A DNA stretch of 5,233 bases from Methanocorpusculum sp. (GTDB lineage: Archaea > Halobacteriota > Methanomicrobia > Methanomicrobiales > Methanocorpusculaceae), in the NCBI GenBank assembly GCA_017555685.1, contig JAFZFW010000067.1, positions 1 to 5,233 on the forward strand, written 5' to 3'. Both the position numbers and the translations under genes were made by a program. Each line of letters begins with the position of its first letter. Positions within the stretch are counted from its first letter, which is position 1. The notes under the pieces are model-generated. The model did no database searches and was not told the origin of the DNA. It saw only the letters and a list, made by a program, of their open reading frames with translations. Shown piece after piece: positions 4,063 to 5,233 of this stretch.

Positions 4063-5233
4063 AATTGATATTGAGGCAATTCTCCGTCAGGGAGAGGGTC
4101 TGGCAGACGAGGTGGAGGTCTATGTCTCCTGCTATGAGGACTTATCGCTTGAACAGCGCCAGATGGCAGTCTCGTCTGTCTTCGAGCATGCAGGACAGAA
4201 CATCTACATCCGTGTTGTTCGCGACGGAAAAATCGGTGTGTCTGCAACGTCTGATCCGACCAGAATCGCCGACTGCATGAAGGCCGCGGTCTCTTCTGCC
4301 AACCTTTCCGAGACCATCACCGGCTGGGCAGGCCTTCCGCAGAAGGCAGATATTCCGGCTGGAAACGACCCGTATGATGAGAGCCTGGAAATCTCAGCAG
4401 ACACTGCTGCAGAGTATCTTTCCCGGATGAATGCAGGCGCAGAAACCCATGCAGAGGCAAGAGTTGTTACCGCCGGCGTTACGCTGATGAAGGGTTCATC
4501 AGTTCTTGCAAACTCCAACGGTGTCTGGCTTGAGCGCAAATTCACCGACATCTCGCTTGGCATCGACGCTATCTGCGAAGGCTCTACCGGATATGACGGT
4601 GACTCTGCACCATTTGCCTCCCGCATCAATCCGGAAAAGATTGGTGAGCAGACAGCATTCTATGCAACTGCCTCCCGCAACGGCGAGATGATTGAGTCGA
4701 AGAAGTATGATGTGGTCTTCTCGGAAAATGTCGTCGACTCGCTTGTTCTCGAGCTGTTTGCTGATGCAGTCAACGGCAGAAATGTCTTAACCGGCAAGTC
4801 GATTTATGCAAACCGTATGGGTGAAGCGGTTGCTTCTTCTGCACTTTCCATCTGTGACTCGCCGATGGAAGAGGCAGGTGACTCCTGGAGACGCTTTGAT
4901 ACGGAAGGAACACCGACTGCAACTCGTGACATCATCAAAGACGGCGTCTTAACCTCGTTCCTCTACGATAAAAAGACGGCAGCACAGGCAGGCTGTGAAA
5001 CAACCGGAAATGCGCTTCGTGCCGGAAACGGAACGACGACCATCTCCCCGCACTGTCTTACGATTACTGCTCCGACCGAAGATGTTCTCAAACGCCCGTG
5101 TCTCTTTGTCAAAGAGGTCATCGGTGCTCACACGGCAAACCCGCTTACCGGTGAGTTCTCGGTCGAGGTTGCAAACGCATTCCTTGCAGAGGGAGGCAAA
5201 CTTCTGCGCCCGGTAAAGAAGGCAATGCTTGCC
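4055..5233 (+). CDS. tldE: PmbA/TldE, partner subunit of the TldD/TldE protease (3' end missing)
   Basis: The frame is open for 393 codons and runs off the right edge with no stop. The family is usually about 430-450 residues, so roughly 40-50 are missing. TldE (PmbA) is the non-catalytic homologue that pairs with TldD and completes the substrate chamber. As expected, it has no HExxxH motif. Recognisable family blocks are GKSIYANRMGE (247-257), the SICDSP segment (265-270), FDTEGTPT (281-288), KDGVLTSFLYDKKTA (295-309), TTGNALR (316-322), and the C-terminal run IGAHTANPLTGEFSVEVANA (356-375), which corresponds to the conserved TG-(D/E)-(Y/F)-S region near the end of bacterial PmbA. ATGAGTGA at 4055-4062 contains both the tldE start and the tldD stop, and a strong SD precedes it, so the pair is clearly an operon. 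What follows tldE cannot be seen. Confidence 0.93.
   Translation, partial: MSEIDIEAILRQGEGLADEVEVYVSCYEDLSLEQRQMAVSSVFEHAGQNIYIRVVRDGKIGVSATSDPTRIADCMKAAVSSANLSETITGWAGLPQKADIPAGNDPYDESLEISADTAAEYLSRMNAGAETHAEARVVTAGVTLMKGSSVLANSNGVWLERKFTDISLGIDAICEGSTGYDGDSAPFASRINPEKIGEQTAFYATASRNGEMIESKKYDVVFSENVVDSLVLELFADAVNGRNVLTGKSIYANRMGEAVASSALSICDSPMEEAGDSWRRFDTEGTPTATRDIIKDGVLTSFLYDKKTAAQAGCETTGNALRAGNGTTTISPHCLTITAPTEDVLKRPCLFVKEVIGAHTANPLTGEFSVEVANAFLAEGGKLLRPVKKAMLA

Noticed and set aside
4204..4629. 141-residue antisense reading frame inside tldE
   Set aside because: It is fully covered by the clearly conserved TldE frame, and its translation is low-complexity Ser/Ala/Pro sequence without a domain.
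1..5233. Mobile element, CRISPR array, tRNA/rRNA or defence island
   Set aside because: No transposase, regularly spaced repeats, tRNA-like cloverleaf or defence-type domains were seen. The genes are housekeeping quality-control and regulatory genes with uniform composition.

Overview
The window looks archaeal, most likely from a methanogen of the Methanomicrobiales. The evidence is a proteasome-activating nucleotidase (PAN) with an OB domain and a C-terminal HbYX tail, an archaeal-type Hsp20, a small DUF473-like protein next to PAN, TATA-like A/T boxes close to start codons with no Shine-Dalgarno (SD) motif, and oligo-T tracts instead of bacterial hairpin terminators. Base composition (near 50% GC by eye) and the general flavour of the proteins suggest Methanocorpusculum or a relative. 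The genus is inference only.

Layout, left to right. (1) Positions 1-83 hold the last 26 codons of an unidentified + strand gene. (2) A 38-bp gap carries a perfect 7-bp inverted repeat and a strong SD. (3) A two-gene + strand operon follows: a small heat-shock protein (122-526) and a DtxR/MntR-family metal-dependent repressor (526-924), joined by a TAATG overlap. (4) An 11-bp convergent gap has oligo-T tracts on both strands. (5) A - strand operon reads towards it: PAN (2607-1357), then a DUF473-like protein (1355-936) that starts 1 nt after the PAN stop. (6) A 117-bp divergent promoter region separates PAN from the next operon. (7) tldD (2725-4062) and pmbA/tldE (4055 to the window end) overlap by 8 nt. 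The window ends inside tldE before its stop codon.

How the genes fit together. Most of the locus concerns protein quality control. Hsp20 holds unfolded proteins. PAN unfolds substrates and feeds them to the 20S proteasome. TldD/TldE is a two-subunit metallopeptidase known in bacteria to cut unstructured or modified peptides, so it could act on peptides released downstream of the proteasome. The repressor co-transcribed with Hsp20 may link the locus to iron or manganese status. The functional link is inferred from gene order and family knowledge.

I saw no mobile element, CRISPR array, tRNA or rRNA, and no clearly new defence or biosynthetic system. The points most worth a second look are the hybrid metal-ligand set of the repressor, the dyad upstream of its operon, and the conserved-looking PAN/DUF473 pairing beside tldDE. 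Apart from the region between PAN and tldD, no intergenic gap exceeds 38 bp, so no long stretch is unaccounted for.
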